Position numbers and translations under genes: made by a program. The notes under the pieces are model-generated. The model worked only from the letters and a program-made list of their open reading frames with translations, did no database searches and was not told where the DNA came from. A stretch of 64,000 nt of DNA from Celeribacter naphthalenivorans (GTDB lineage: Bacteria > Pseudomonadota > Alphaproteobacteria > Rhodobacterales > Rhodobacteraceae), in contig NZ_JAIVLK010000006.1 of NCBI RefSeq assembly GCF_020524585.1, positions 124,001 to 188,000 on the forward strand, read 5' to 3'. Each line of letters starts with the position of its first letter. Within the stretch, counting starts at the first letter, position 1. Positions 17,313 to 25,414 of the stretch are shown here, in pieces.

Positions 17313-17758
17313 TGACCGAAATCGCGCCCACGGAGTTCACCCCCTTTGTCTCGCTCATCGGTGGCATGCTGATCGGCACCGCCGCTGTACTCTTGATGGC
17401 CTTTCAGGGGCGTATCTTTGGCGCCACCGGCATTCTTGCGGGATTTCTGACGCCTGTGAACTCGTCTGATTGGGCCTGGCGCGCCGTGCTTTTGGCAGGC
17501 ATGGTTACCGGTCCGCTCGTCTACGCGCTGTTCACCGGCCATTTTCCCGCAGTGGATGTGCCCGTGACCAAAGGCGCGCTTTTGATTGGCGGCTTCATTG
17601 TCGGCATCGGCGTGAGCTATGGCTCCGGCTGCACCTCCGGCCACGGGGTCTGCGGCATGGCGCGTTTGTCGCCGCGCTCCATCGTGGCAACGCTGTCCTT
17701 CATGGCTTCGACCGCAGTGACGGTCTTCGTCATTCGCCACATCTTTGGAGGGGCATAA
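17309..17758 (+). CDS. YeeE/YedE family sulfur transporter subunit (half 1)
   Basis: A 149-residue inner-membrane protein with about four to five transmembrane helices and the signature [16 protein letters not shown], whose cysteines are conserved in the YeeE/YedE (DUF395, TsuA-like) family that moves thiosulfate or sulfur-bearing ions. It is half the length of the fused proteins; the second half is encoded by the next gene, one base after this stop, so the two probably form one transporter. GGAGG lies 8-9 bases before the start. It heads a co-directional operon for sulfide/persulfide oxidation. Direction of transport is not determinable. Confidence 0.88.
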   Translation: MMTEIAPTEFTPFVSLIGGMLIGTAAVLLMAFQGRIFGATGILAGFLTPVNSSDWAWRAVLLAGMVTGPLVYALFTGHFPAVDVPVTKGALLIGGFIVGIGVSYGSGCTSGHGVCGMARLSPRSIVATLSFMASTAVTVFVIRHIFGGA

Positions 17759-17759
17759 G

Positions 17760-18203
17760 ATGAAGCTGATCGTGACCTATGTGATCGGGCTGATCTTTGG
17801 CCTCGGCATCTCGATGTCTGGCATGGCCAATCCGGCAAAAGTTCTGAATTTCTTCGACTTTTTCGGCGTTTGGGATCCATCCTTGATGTTTGTGATGGGC
17901 GGCGCAGTGGTGGTGTCCTTCTTTGGTTACCGCTTCGTTTTCAAACGCTACGAGACCCCGGCCTTCGAGCCGAAATTCACCGTGCCGACCTCGCGCGTCA
18001 TCGACGCCAAGCTGGTGGGCGGCTCTTTGGTGTTTGGCGTCGGCTGGGGCATCGCGGGCTTTTGTCCGGGCGGCGCTTTGCCGGCTTTGGGCACGTTCAA
18101 CCCGCAGGTCTGGCTGTTCTTTGTGGCCCTCGTGGCAGGCATCTTCGCGGCCAAAGTCCTGATGAAATACACCGCGGCCCGTGCCGCAAGGCGTGCGGCC
18201 TGA
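17760..18203 (+). CDS. YeeE/YedE family sulfur transporter subunit (half 2, DUF6691)
   Basis: A 147-residue inner-membrane protein, partner of the preceding half. It has four to five hydrophobic helices and the signature [15 protein letters not shown] with the conserved cysteine (CPG) of the second YeeE/YedE repeat. An ATG at 17745 exists, but the ATG at 17760 has GGAGGGG at ideal spacing and gives the family N-terminus [22 protein letters not shown]. It is translated directly behind the first half and 34 bp before the metallo-hydrolase gene. Confidence 0.88.
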   Translation: MKLIVTYVIGLIFGLGISMSGMANPAKVLNFFDFFGVWDPSLMFVMGGAVVVSFFGYRFVFKRYETPAFEPKFTVPTSRVIDAKLVGGSLVFGVGWGIAGFCPGGALPALGTFNPQVWLFFVALVAGIFAAKVLMKYTAARAARRAA

Positions 18204-18237
18204 CAGGTCCGCGCCAGAGATGAGAGGAGAACATAAC

Positions 18238-19128
18238 ATGGCATCCAACTACCCCGTCGATCTGTCGGTCAAACCTGAGGTCAAAGCCTTTTTCGATCCG
18301 GCCACATGGACGATTTCCTATGTGGTGAAAGACCCGGCCTCGGACGCCTGCGCCATCGTCGACAGTGTGATGGACATCGACTACGCCGCCGGTCGTATCA
18401 CCTACGAATCCGCCGACGAGATCATCGCCTATGTGAAAGAGCAGGGGCTTAAGGTCGAATGGCTGATCGAGACCCATGTCCACGCCGACCACCTCTCTGC
18501 CGCGCCCTATATCCAAGATGCGCTCGGCGGTAAAATCGGCATCGGCGAGCATATCGTCACGGTGCAGGAAACCTTTGGCAAGGTCTTCAACGAAGGCACC
18601 GAATTCCAGCGCGACGGCTCGCAATTCGACCGATTGTTCAAGGATGGCGACACATATTCCGTCGGCTCGATGCACTGTTTCGCCATGCACACGCCGGGCC
18701 ACACGCCCGCCTGTATGGTGCATGTGATGGGCGATGCGACCTTTACCGGCGACACGCTGTTCATGCCCGATGGTGGCTCTGCGCGCGCCGACTTCCCGGG
18801 GGGTGACGCGGGCGTCCTGTACGACTCGATCCAGAAAGTGCTGGCTCTGCCGGACGACATGCGTCTCTTCATGTGCCACGACTACGGTCCGAACGGGCGC
18901 GACATCGCGTGGGAAACCACCGTGGGCGCCGAGAAGCAACACAACATCCACGTCGGCGGCGGCAAATCCAAAGAGGAATTCGTCAAATTCCGCGAGGAGC
19001 GCGATGCTCAACTGGCCATGCCGCGTCTGATTATTCCCTCTTTGCAGGTGAATATGCGCGCAGGTGAATTGCCGCCAGCGGATCAGGACGGTAAGACTTT
19101 CCTCAAAGTTCCGGTGAACGGCCTCTGA
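18238..19128 (+). CDS. MBL-fold persulfide dioxygenase-like protein (Blh/ETHE1 type)
   Basis: A metallo-beta-lactamase-fold enzyme of 296 residues, probably oxidising glutathione persulfide to sulfite with O2 using one iron, as known for ETHE1/PDO and the Blh proteins of alphaproteobacteria. The metal-binding motif is H80-x-H82-x-D84-H85 (THVHADHLS), with further ligands in HTPGHTPACM, FTGDTLF and CHDYGP. The start is ATG 18238 (GAGGAGA upstream); the longer in-frame extension starts inside the preceding gene and is discarded. Position between sulfur transport genes and the SQR fusion supports the role. Confidence 0.88.
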   Translation: MASNYPVDLSVKPEVKAFFDPATWTISYVVKDPASDACAIVDSVMDIDYAAGRITYESADEIIAYVKEQGLKVEWLIETHVHADHLSAAPYIQDALGGKIGIGEHIVTVQETFGKVFNEGTEFQRDGSQFDRLFKDGDTYSVGSMHCFAMHTPGHTPACMVHVMGDATFTGDTLFMPDGGSARADFPGGDAGVLYDSIQKVLALPDDMRLFMCHDYGPNGRDIAWETTVGAEKQHNIHVGGGKSKEEFVKFREERDAQLAMPRLIIPSLQVNMRAGELPPADQDGKTFLKVPVNGL

Positions 19129-19182
19129 TCGCATCTCTTGTTGCGTGGGGCCAGACCGGTTCCACGCACAGGAGACGCGACA

Positions 19183-19596
19183 ATGGAATTCAACAAGATC
19201 AACGATCAGATCACGGTCAGCGGCCAAATCACCCCCGAGGAGGTGACGATCCTCAAGGAGAAGGGGTTCAAGACGCTGATCTGCAATCGCCCGGACATGG
19301 AGGTGGAGCCGGGTCTGGCGTCAGACGTTCTGGAACAGGCGGCGAAAGAGGCGGGGCTGAGCTTTGCCTATCTGCCAATCTTCCCCGGCCAGTTCACCGA
19401 GGAGCTGATTTCTGAGACCGCCCGGGCGCTGTCTGAGCTGCCCGCTCCGGTCTACGCCTATTGCCGCTCCGGCACCCGCTCGACCACCGCTTGGGCCTTG
19501 GCGCAATCCGGTCAGATGGAGCCGGAGACGATCATTAGCCAGGCCGCAGAGGCGGGCTATGACATGACGGGTCTGAGACCCTATCTGGCGGGATAA
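19183..19596 (+). CDS. DUF442/TIGR01244 family sulfurtransferase-like protein
   Basis: A 137-residue cytoplasmic protein with a protein-tyrosine-phosphatase-like fold (DUF442) but a rhodanese-like active loop C94-R-S-G-T-R99, one residue shorter than the CX5R of true phosphatases. It probably moves sulfane sulfur between SQR-made persulfide and glutathione or thiosulfate. The start is ATG 19183 after CAGGAGACGCGACA. The same ribosome-binding context and the same Cys position recur in the N-terminal domain of the next gene, so the two domains look like a tandem duplication. Confidence 0.85.
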   Translation: MEFNKINDQITVSGQITPEEVTILKEKGFKTLICNRPDMEVEPGLASDVLEQAAKEAGLSFAYLPIFPGQFTEELISETARALSELPAPVYAYCRSGTRSTTAWALAQSGQMEPETIISQAAEAGYDMTGLRPYLAG

Positions 19597-19694
19597 CAAG
19601 CCAACTCGTGCCTGTCCCGTCAACCACAACGGTTTTCGGGACATCTCGCCTGAGGGGGCGGACACGTCCCCACATGAGCGAGGAGACGCACGCA

Positions 19695-21371
19695 ATGGAG
19701 ATCAAACGGATCACGGACGGCCTGTCCGTCTCTGGGCAGGTTCAGCCCGAAGACATGGCCAAACTCAAACGCCGCGGCTTTCGCGCAGTGGTCTGCAATC
19801 GCCCCGACGGCGAGGCCGCCGACCAGCCGACGCATGAGGAAATGGCGCGCGCCGCCGAGGCCGAGGGCCTTGAGTTTCTCTACCTGCCGGTGACGCCCGG
19901 CATGGTGACCGAAGAGACCGCCACCGCCTTTCGCCAAGCTTTGACGGAACTTCCGGGGCCGGTCTTTGGCTATTGCCGCACAGGCACGCGCACCACGACG
20001 CTTTGGTCCCTGGCGATGGCCAAGGAGAAATCCGTGGTCGACATTTTGGCCGCCACCAATGCCGCAGGCTACGACATGACCGGCGTGGCGCGCCGCATCG
20101 CCAATGGCGGCGTGACGCCCACTGATAGCGTCGAAGACGCGAAACATGACGTGGTGATCGTCGGCGGGGGCGCGGCTGGTGTGGCCGTCGCGGCGTCTCT
20201 GAAGACGCGCAAACCGGACCTCGACATCGCGATCATCGACCCGGCGGACATCCACTATTACCAACCCGGCTGGACGATGGTCGGCGCAGGCGTGTTTGAA
20301 CCTTCCACCACGGCGAAAACCATGGGGTCGCTCATTCCGCGCGGGGTGCATTGGCTCAAATCCGCAGTCGCGGCTTTTGAACCAAAGAACAACGCGGTGA
20401 TCCTCGACGGTTGCCGGGTGGTGAAATACGACCGTCTGATCGTCTGTCCGGGGTTAAAGCTTGATTGGGATAAGATCGAGGGCCTCGTGGAGACGCTCGG
20501 CAAGAACGGCGTGACCTCGAATTATCGTTACGATCTGGCCCCTTACACGTGGGAGTTGGTCAAAGGGCTGAAAGGCGGAAAGGCCGTCTTCACCCAGCCT
20601 CCGATGCCGATCAAATGCGCCGGAGCGCCGCAAAAGGCGATGTATCTCTCGGCCAACACTTGGGAAGAGGTCGGAGTTCTCGGCAACATCGACATTCAGT
20701 TCATGAACGCGGGCGGGGTGCTCTTTGGCGTCAAAGATTACGTCCCGGCGCTGGAAAGCTATGTCGAACGCTACGGCGCCAATCTGAACTTCTTCCACAC
20801 CCTCAAATCCATCGACGGTGCGGCGAAGAAAGCCACCTTCACCGTCGCGAAACCCGACGGCGCGCCCACCGAGGTGACCGTCGATTTCGACATGATCCAT
20901 GTGGTGCCGCCGCAAAGCGCGCCAGATTTCATCAAGGTCTCGCCCTTGTCTGACGCGAGCGGCTGGGTCGATGTGGATCAGGTCACGCTGCGCCACAAGG
21001 AGTTCGACAACATCTGGTCTCTGGGCGATGTGATGAACGCGCCCAATGCGAAAACTGCCGCCGCCGCCCGGATGCAGGCGCCGATCGTGGCGATGAACGT
21101 CGCCGCCGACATCGACGGCAAAGGCCCGCAGGCGGGGTACAACGGCTACGGCTCCTGTCCGCTGACGGTGGAGAAGGGCAAGATCGTTCTCGCGGAATTC
21201 GGCTACGGCGGGGTGCTGTTGCCCTCTTTCCCGAAATGGGTGCTCGACGGCACAAAACCGACGCGCAAGGCCTGGTGGCTCAAGGAACAGATCCTGCCGC
21301 CCATCTATTGGAAGGCCATGCTGCGCGGCAAGGAATGGATGATCAAGCCTGAGAAAGTCTCGGCGAAATAA
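19695..21371 (+). CDS. Fused DUF442 sulfurtransferase-like domain and sulfide:quinone oxidoreductase
   Basis: A two-domain protein of 558 residues. Residues 1-140 repeat the preceding DUF442 protein with the loop C94-R-T-G-T-R. Residues about 152-558 are an FAD-dependent sulfide:quinone oxidoreductase: FAD-binding VVIVGGGAAGVAVAASL, cysteines C251 (CPGLKLDW), C308 (PIKCAGAPQKA) and C488 (GYGSCPLT), and a C-terminal membrane-associated tail. The C308/C488 contexts resemble mitochondrial SQOR. It should oxidise H2S at the membrane, pass electrons to quinone, and hand the sulfur to the attached domain. I place the start at 19695 because AGGAGACGCACGCA-ATG copies the RBS of the previous gene; ATG 19674 is an alternative. 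A TGTCCCG/CGGGACA hairpin (19613-19643) lies in the gap before it. Confidence 0.9.
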   Translation: MEIKRITDGLSVSGQVQPEDMAKLKRRGFRAVVCNRPDGEAADQPTHEEMARAAEAEGLEFLYLPVTPGMVTEETATAFRQALTELPGPVFGYCRTGTRTTTLWSLAMAKEKSVVDILAATNAAGYDMTGVARRIANGGVTPTDSVEDAKHDVVIVGGGAAGVAVAASLKTRKPDLDIAIIDPADIHYYQPGWTMVGAGVFEPSTTAKTMGSLIPRGVHWLKSAVAAFEPKNNAVILDGCRVVKYDRLIVCPGLKLDWDKIEGLVETLGKNGVTSNYRYDLAPYTWELVKGLKGGKAVFTQPPMPIKCAGAPQKAMYLSANTWEEVGVLGNIDIQFMNAGGVLFGVKDYVPALESYVERYGANLNFFHTLKSIDGAAKKATFTVAKPDGAPTEVTVDFDMIHVVPPQSAPDFIKVSPLSDASGWVDVDQVTLRHKEFDNIWSLGDVMNAPNAKTAAAARMQAPIVAMNVAADIDGKGPQAGYNGYGSCPLTVEKGKIVLAEFGYGGVLLPSFPKWVLDGTKPTRKAWWLKEQILPPIYWKAMLRGKEWMIKPEKVSAK

Positions 21372-21427
21372 GTGCGAAGGGCGGGCCGTGGTCCGCCCTT
21401 TATGACCAATCTGAAAGGACACCGCCC

Positions 21428-23194
21428 GTGTCATCTAAACTGTCGTTCGACCCGCGTCTTTTGAAGCGCTACCTCCCCATTCTTGACTGGGGCTCGAAGT
21501 ATAACGCCAACGCCTTTGCCAATGACGGGGTGGCCGCGATCATCGTGACCATCATGCTGATCCCGCAATCTCTGGCCTACGCTCTGCTCGCGGGCCTGCC
21601 GCCCGAGGCGGGGCTTTATGCCTCCATCGTGCCGATCATGCTCTATACGGTGTTCGGCACCTCGCGCGCTTTGGCGGTCGGGCCTGTTGCCGTGGTCTCT
21701 TTGATGACCGCCGCGGCTGTCGGGCAGGTGGCCGAACAGGGCACGGCGGGCTATGCCACCGCCGCCATCACGCTGGCCTTCATGTCGGGCGCGATGTTGG
21801 TGACCTTGGGCGTGTTCCGGCTGGGCTTTCTGGCGAATTTCCTGTCGCATCCGGTCATCGCGGGGTTCATCACCGCCTCGGGTATCCTGATCGCCGCCTC
21901 TCAGCTCAAACACATCTTCGGCGTCAGCGCGGGCGGGCACACGCTTTTGCACCTGTTGGAGAGCCTCTGGGCGCATCTCTCCGAGATGAATTTCATCACT
22001 TTGGTGATTGGTGTTCTGGCCACCGCTTTCCTGTTCTGGGTCCGCAAGGGATTGAAACCCCTGTTGAAAAAACTCGGCCTCGGCCCGCGACTGGCCGATG
22101 TGATCACCAAAGCTGGCCCCGTCGCGGCGGTTTTCGTCACCACGCTTGTGGTCGGGGTCTTCCGCCTCGACGAACACGGCGTGCGCATCGTCGGCGAGGT
22201 GCCGCAAAGCCTGCCGCCCTTCACCTGGCCGATCAGCTCTTTGGCGCTGTTGAAACAGCTTTTCATCCCGGCGCTTCTGATTTCGATCATCGGTTTCGTG
22301 GAATCCATCTCGGTCGCGCAAACCTTGGCCGCCAAAAAACGTCAACGCGTCGATCCCGATCAGGAATTGATCGGTCTGGGCGCCGCCAACCTTGGTGCGG
22401 CCTTCACCGGTGGTTTTCCGGTCACGGGCGGGTTCTCGCGCTCTGTCGTGAACTTTGATGCGGGCGCCGAGACGCCTGCCGCTGGCGCCTTCACAGCCAT
22501 CGGTCTCGCCATCGCAGCGCTGTTTTTGACGCCCCTGATCTATTTTCTGCCGCAGGCCACATTGGCCGCAACCATCATCGTCGCCGTACTCTCGCTGGTG
22601 GATTTCAAAATCCTAAAGACCACTTGGGACTACTCGAAAGCCGATTTCACCGCCGTGATGGCAACCATCGTTCTGACACTGGTCTCAGGTGTAGAGGTGG
22701 GTGTGTCTGCGGGGGTGATCCTGTCGATCGCGCTGCATCTCTATAAGACCTCGAAACCGCATATTGCAGAAGTCGGCCTTGTTCCGGGCACCGAGCATTT
22801 CCGCAACATCAACCGGCATGACGTGTTGACGACCCCTGAGGTGGTGACGATCCGGGTCGATGAGAGCCTGTATTTTGCCAATGCGCGGTTCCTTGAAGAC
22901 TATATCCTCGATCGGGTTGCTGGCGATGAAGCGCTCAAACATATCGTGCTGATGTGTCCTGCGGTCAACGAGATCGACACCTCGGCCTTGGAAGCGCTCG
23001 AAGAAATCAACCGGCGCCTGGCCGACGGCGGCATTCAGCTGCATCTCTCGGAGGTCAAAGGCCCGGTGATGGACCGCCTGCAGAAATCGCATTTCCTGCA
23101 CGATCTGACGGGGCAGGTCTTCCTCAGCCAGTTCGCGGCGATGAAGGCTCTAGGCGATGTGACCTCTCCCACACCCGCCAGCGACGCGGCCTAA
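21428..23194 (+). CDS. SulP family inorganic anion transporter with STAS domain
   Basis: A 588-residue sulfate permease-type protein (SLC26/SulP). The N-terminal membrane domain has about 12-14 helices, beginning with the family block ALLAGLPPEAGLYASIVPIMLYTVFGTSR. A cytoplasmic STAS domain occupies about residues 450-570 (VVTIRVDESLYFANARFLEDY; NEIDTSALEAL). The start is GTG 21428 with GAAAGGACAC upstream, 56 bp after the SQR fusion. As last gene of the sulfur operon it may export sulfite or sulfate made by the oxidation steps, or import sulfate; sequence alone does not decide. A strong terminator follows. Confidence 0.92.
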   Translation: MSSKLSFDPRLLKRYLPILDWGSKYNANAFANDGVAAIIVTIMLIPQSLAYALLAGLPPEAGLYASIVPIMLYTVFGTSRALAVGPVAVVSLMTAAAVGQVAEQGTAGYATAAITLAFMSGAMLVTLGVFRLGFLANFLSHPVIAGFITASGILIAASQLKHIFGVSAGGHTLLHLLESLWAHLSEMNFITLVIGVLATAFLFWVRKGLKPLLKKLGLGPRLADVITKAGPVAAVFVTTLVVGVFRLDEHGVRIVGEVPQSLPPFTWPISSLALLKQLFIPALLISIIGFVESISVAQTLAAKKRQRVDPDQELIGLGAANLGAAFTGGFPVTGGFSRSVVNFDAGAETPAAGAFTAIGLAIAALFLTPLIYFLPQATLAATIIVAVLSLVDFKILKTTWDYSKADFTAVMATIVLTLVSGVEVGVSAGVILSIALHLYKTSKPHIAEVGLVPGTEHFRNINRHDVLTTPEVVTIRVDESLYFANARFLEDYILDRVAGDEALKHIVLMCPAVNEIDTSALEALEEINRRLADGGIQLHLSEVKGPVMDRLQKSHFLHDLTGQVFLSQFAAMKALGDVTSPTPASDAA

Positions 23195-23201
23195 ACGGAT
23201 G

Positions 23202-23229
23202 CGCCCTCCCAGATCGGGAGGGCGTTTTT
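23202..23229 (+). terminator. Intrinsic terminator of the sulfur operon
   Basis: CGCCCTCCC pairs with GGGAGGGCG around an AGATC loop, followed by TTTTTC. It starts eight bases after the SulP stop. Confidence 0.9.
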
Positions 23230-24137
23230 CATTCGGCGGGCTGGACCTTGGCCGCCATCACAGGGCGCGATTGCGCATATTGCCCAAGCCAGACCGCGAA
23301 GAACACCAGCGCCATGCCGAGGCTTTGCAACAGCGACAGGCTCTCTCCCGCAAAGATCAGTCCCAAAGCCACCGCCGTCACCGGGCTGAGAAAGCCCAGA
23401 GGCGCGACCGTTGCTGGCCCAAGGCGGGCAATGCCCCGGAAGAAAAAGTAATAAGTCAAAGCGCCGCCGATCAGCCCGAGATAGGCGATGCCGGCCATGT
23501 TCGTCGCGGTAAAGGCGGGTGTGGGCGGATCAAGCCAGATCGCCAGCGGCACAAGCAACAGCCCGCCCGCCACCAACTGCCAGGCCGTGAAGGTGAGCGG
23601 CGGCACGGGCGGCGTCCATTTGCGACTGAGCACGGTGCCAAGCGCCATGGAGACCGCGCCTCCGAAAGCGGCCAAAAGGCCAAAGCCATCAAGCTGGGCA
23701 TTGGGCGAGAGCACCAGCGCGCCCACGCCCGCAACGCCGATCAGCCCGGCGAGCACCGCCAAGGGCCGCATTGGCGTGCCAAGGAGCACTCTGGAAAGTC
23801 CCAGAATGATCAGCATCTGCGTCGCGCCCAAAGTGGCGGCCACGCCGCCGGGCAGGCGATAGGCGGCGACGAAGAGGCAGATCCAGAACAGGGTGAAATT
23901 CAGCGCGCCGAGCACCAGAAGTTTCGGCACCCAGCTGAGAGGCGGCAGTTGCCGCAGGATCACCAAAAGCAAAATCCCGGCCGGAAGCGCGCGCAACAGC
24001 GCGATGGTGACGGGGATGCCCTCAGGCAAAAAACGCGTGGTGACGAGGTAGCTCGACCCCCAGATGGCGGGGGCGAGGCCGGTGAGGATCAGATCCGTTG
24101 TGCGGGATGTCGTGCGGGACACTTGGGGATTCTCCAT
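23229..24137 (-). CDS. EamA/DMT-family transporter
   Basis: A 302-residue inner-membrane protein with about ten hydrophobic helices in two EamA repeats (first opening LAPAIWGSSYLVTTRFLPEG, second GGALTYYFFFRGIARLGPATVAPL), typical of drug/metabolite exporters. It is divergent from a MarR regulator and shares with it two copies of a TTGACGTCAA palindrome. The ATG at 24137 lies two bases from the first palindrome and has no RBS. An in-frame GTG five codons in (24122) has GGAG nine bases upstream and may be the true start; otherwise the message is nearly leaderless. The exported compound is unknown. Confidence 0.87.
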   Translation of the reverse strand: MENPQVSRTTSRTTDLILTGLAPAIWGSSYLVTTRFLPEGIPVTIALLRALPAGILLLVILRQLPPLSWVPKLLVLGALNFTLFWICLFVAAYRLPGGVAATLGATQMLIILGLSRVLLGTPMRPLAVLAGLIGVAGVGALVLSPNAQLDGFGLLAAFGGAVSMALGTVLSRKWTPPVPPLTFTAWQLVAGGLLLVPLAIWLDPPTPAFTATNMAGIAYLGLIGGALTYYFFFRGIARLGPATVAPLGFLSPVTAVALGLIFAGESLSLLQSLGMALVFFAVWLGQYAQSRPVMAAKVQPAE

Positions 24138-24138
24138 T

Positions 24139-24156
24139 TATCTTGACGTCAAGATA
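24139..24156. promoter_or_regulatory. Palindromic MarR operator, site 1
   Basis: TATCTTGACGTCAAGATA is a perfect 18-bp palindrome. It lies between the divergent DMT-transporter and MarR genes, immediately upstream of the transporter start, a typical place for a MarR-family repressor site. Confidence 0.8.
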
Positions 24157-24167
24157 GGTGGAGGCGC

Positions 24168-24179
24168 CTTGACGTCAAG
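24168..24179. promoter_or_regulatory. Palindromic MarR operator, site 2
   Basis: CTTGACGTCAAG repeats the core of site 1, centred 26 bp away, with the right-hand ATA flank retained but the left flank lost. It lies 25-36 bp before the marR start and probably mediates autoregulation. Confidence 0.75.
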
Positions 24180-24203
24180 ATAAAATTTTGAGACTCCAGA
24201 ACC

Positions 24204-24695
24204 ATGAGTGAAAAGACCCTTTCTCCCGACGATATTCGTGCGCAATGGGCCGTTGAGCGCCCCGATCTGGCCACCGAACCCATGGCGCTCATTGGGCGGA
24301 TGGGGCGGCTTGCACGTGTGCTGAGTGAGGCGATGGAGGCCACCTTTGCCCGCCATGGCCTTAATTATGCAAGCTTCGATCTTTTGGCGACCCTGCGCCG
24401 CTCGGGCGATCCCTATGCGCTCACGGCGGGCGATTTGATGGCGCAGATGATGATCACCTCGGGTACGGTGACAAACCGGATCAACCGGCTTGAGGCGCAG
24501 GGGCTGGTTGTGCGGCGCAGCGACAAAAACGATGCGCGCCGGGCGATTGTGGCGCTGACCGAGGCTGGGTTTGCCGTGATCGACCGCGCGGTCGAGGATC
24601 ACGTTGCGACGCAGAAACGGCTGACGGAAATGTTGAGCGCCGAGGAATTCGTGCAGCTCGATGGCTTGCTCAGGAGCTGGTTAGACAGGCTATAG
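24204..24695 (+). CDS. MarR-family transcriptional regulator
   Basis: A 163-residue winged-helix protein. The recognition region is LTAGDLMAQMMITSGTVTNRINRLEAQGLVVRRSDKNDARRAIVALTEAG, in which the helix-turn-helix and the beta-wing with the DKNDARR motif are clear. The flanking helices form the dimer interface. It is divergent from an EamA-type exporter, and both promoters carry a TTGACGTCAA palindrome, so it probably represses itself and the exporter until a small ligand binds. It ends five bases before the convergent kinase-like gene. Confidence 0.9.
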   Translation: MSEKTLSPDDIRAQWAVERPDLATEPMALIGRMGRLARVLSEAMEATFARHGLNYASFDLLATLRRSGDPYALTAGDLMAQMMITSGTVTNRINRLEAQGLVVRRSDKNDARRAIVALTEAGFAVIDRAVEDHVATQKRLTEMLSAEEFVQLDGLLRSWLDRL

Positions 24696-24700
24696 TGGCG

Positions 24701-25414
24701 TTAAAGCCGGCTTTTCAACACGCGGGCGACGAGGGCGGCGTGCTCTGGTTCGACCTGCCAGCGACAGGCCACTTCCCACGCCAGTGCGGCGGTTTTCTCA
24801 GCGGCCGTTGCCGCCTCAGGCCGGGTGCGCAGCATATCAAACGCCAGATCATCCACCCGCGCCTCATCCCAATCGATCAGGGCCGGGCCTTCTTCCGTAT
24901 GGATCAGATTGCCTGCGGTCAGATCGCCATGAATGATGCCGATCTCGCCCCTCATAGCGCCCCAAGCCTTGCGGCACAGCGCTAGCAGATCGGCGGGCAG
25001 GGCGCAAAGATCGACATCGCCGCCGGAGGTCTCATGGAGCAAATCGGAAGACGATCGGAAGTCGGGTCTTTGCGGTAAGTTACTGGTATTTCGATGAAAG
25101 GCATCGATCTTGTCGGCAATTCGCGGCAGGTCTTCTGGCTGAAATGGACGGCCATCGATCAGCGGCTCACAGGTCCAGCCATTCGGTCCCAATCGTCCGT
25201 CCTGCGCGGGCATCAAGCGGGGCACAGTAAAGCCCGCCGCTTCGGCGGCGTCATGGACGGGGGCCAGCCATCGGAGCTGCGCCTCAGAGCGGCGTGTGGA
25301 TTTGAACACCACATCCTGCGCCAGTTCGGAGGTGCGAAAGACCGCATTGCGAGGACCGCCGCCAAGCGGTTCGAGAGGGGCGGAAAGACCCCAAAGATGA
25401 ATGGGCGGCAACAT
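24701..25414 (-). CDS. Aminoglycoside phosphotransferase (APH)-like kinase
   Basis: A 237-residue protein with the APH/choline-kinase-like fold. The catalytic loop is IIHGDLTAGNLIH (Asp base and metal-binding Asn) and the magnesium-binding motif is LIDWDEARVDDLAFD. The N-lobe is short (PRNAVFRTSELAQDVVFKS with the ATP-binding Lys). It is probably a small-molecule kinase; the substrate is not inferable and a resistance role should not be assumed. The ATG overlaps the TGA of the TRAP large-subunit gene (TGATG), so it is translationally coupled to that transporter. That coupling suggests the transported compound or a derivative may be its substrate. Confidence 0.82.
   Translation of the reverse strand: MLPPIHLWGLSAPLEPLGGGPRNAVFRTSELAQDVVFKSTRRSEAQLRWLAPVHDAAEAAGFTVPRLMPAQDGRLGPNGWTCEPLIDGRPFQPEDLPRIADKIDAFHRNTSNLPQRPDFRSSSDLLHETSGGDVDLCALPADLLALCRKAWGAMRGEIGIIHGDLTAGNLIHTEEGPALIDWDEARVDDLAFDMLRTRPEAATAAEKTAALAWEVACRWQVEPEHAALVARVLKSRL

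Noticed and set aside
24701-25414. Antibiotic resistance gene reading of the APH-like kinase
   Set aside because: The fold is shared by many small-molecule kinases; operon context with a TRAP permease argues against assuming aminoglycoside resistance.
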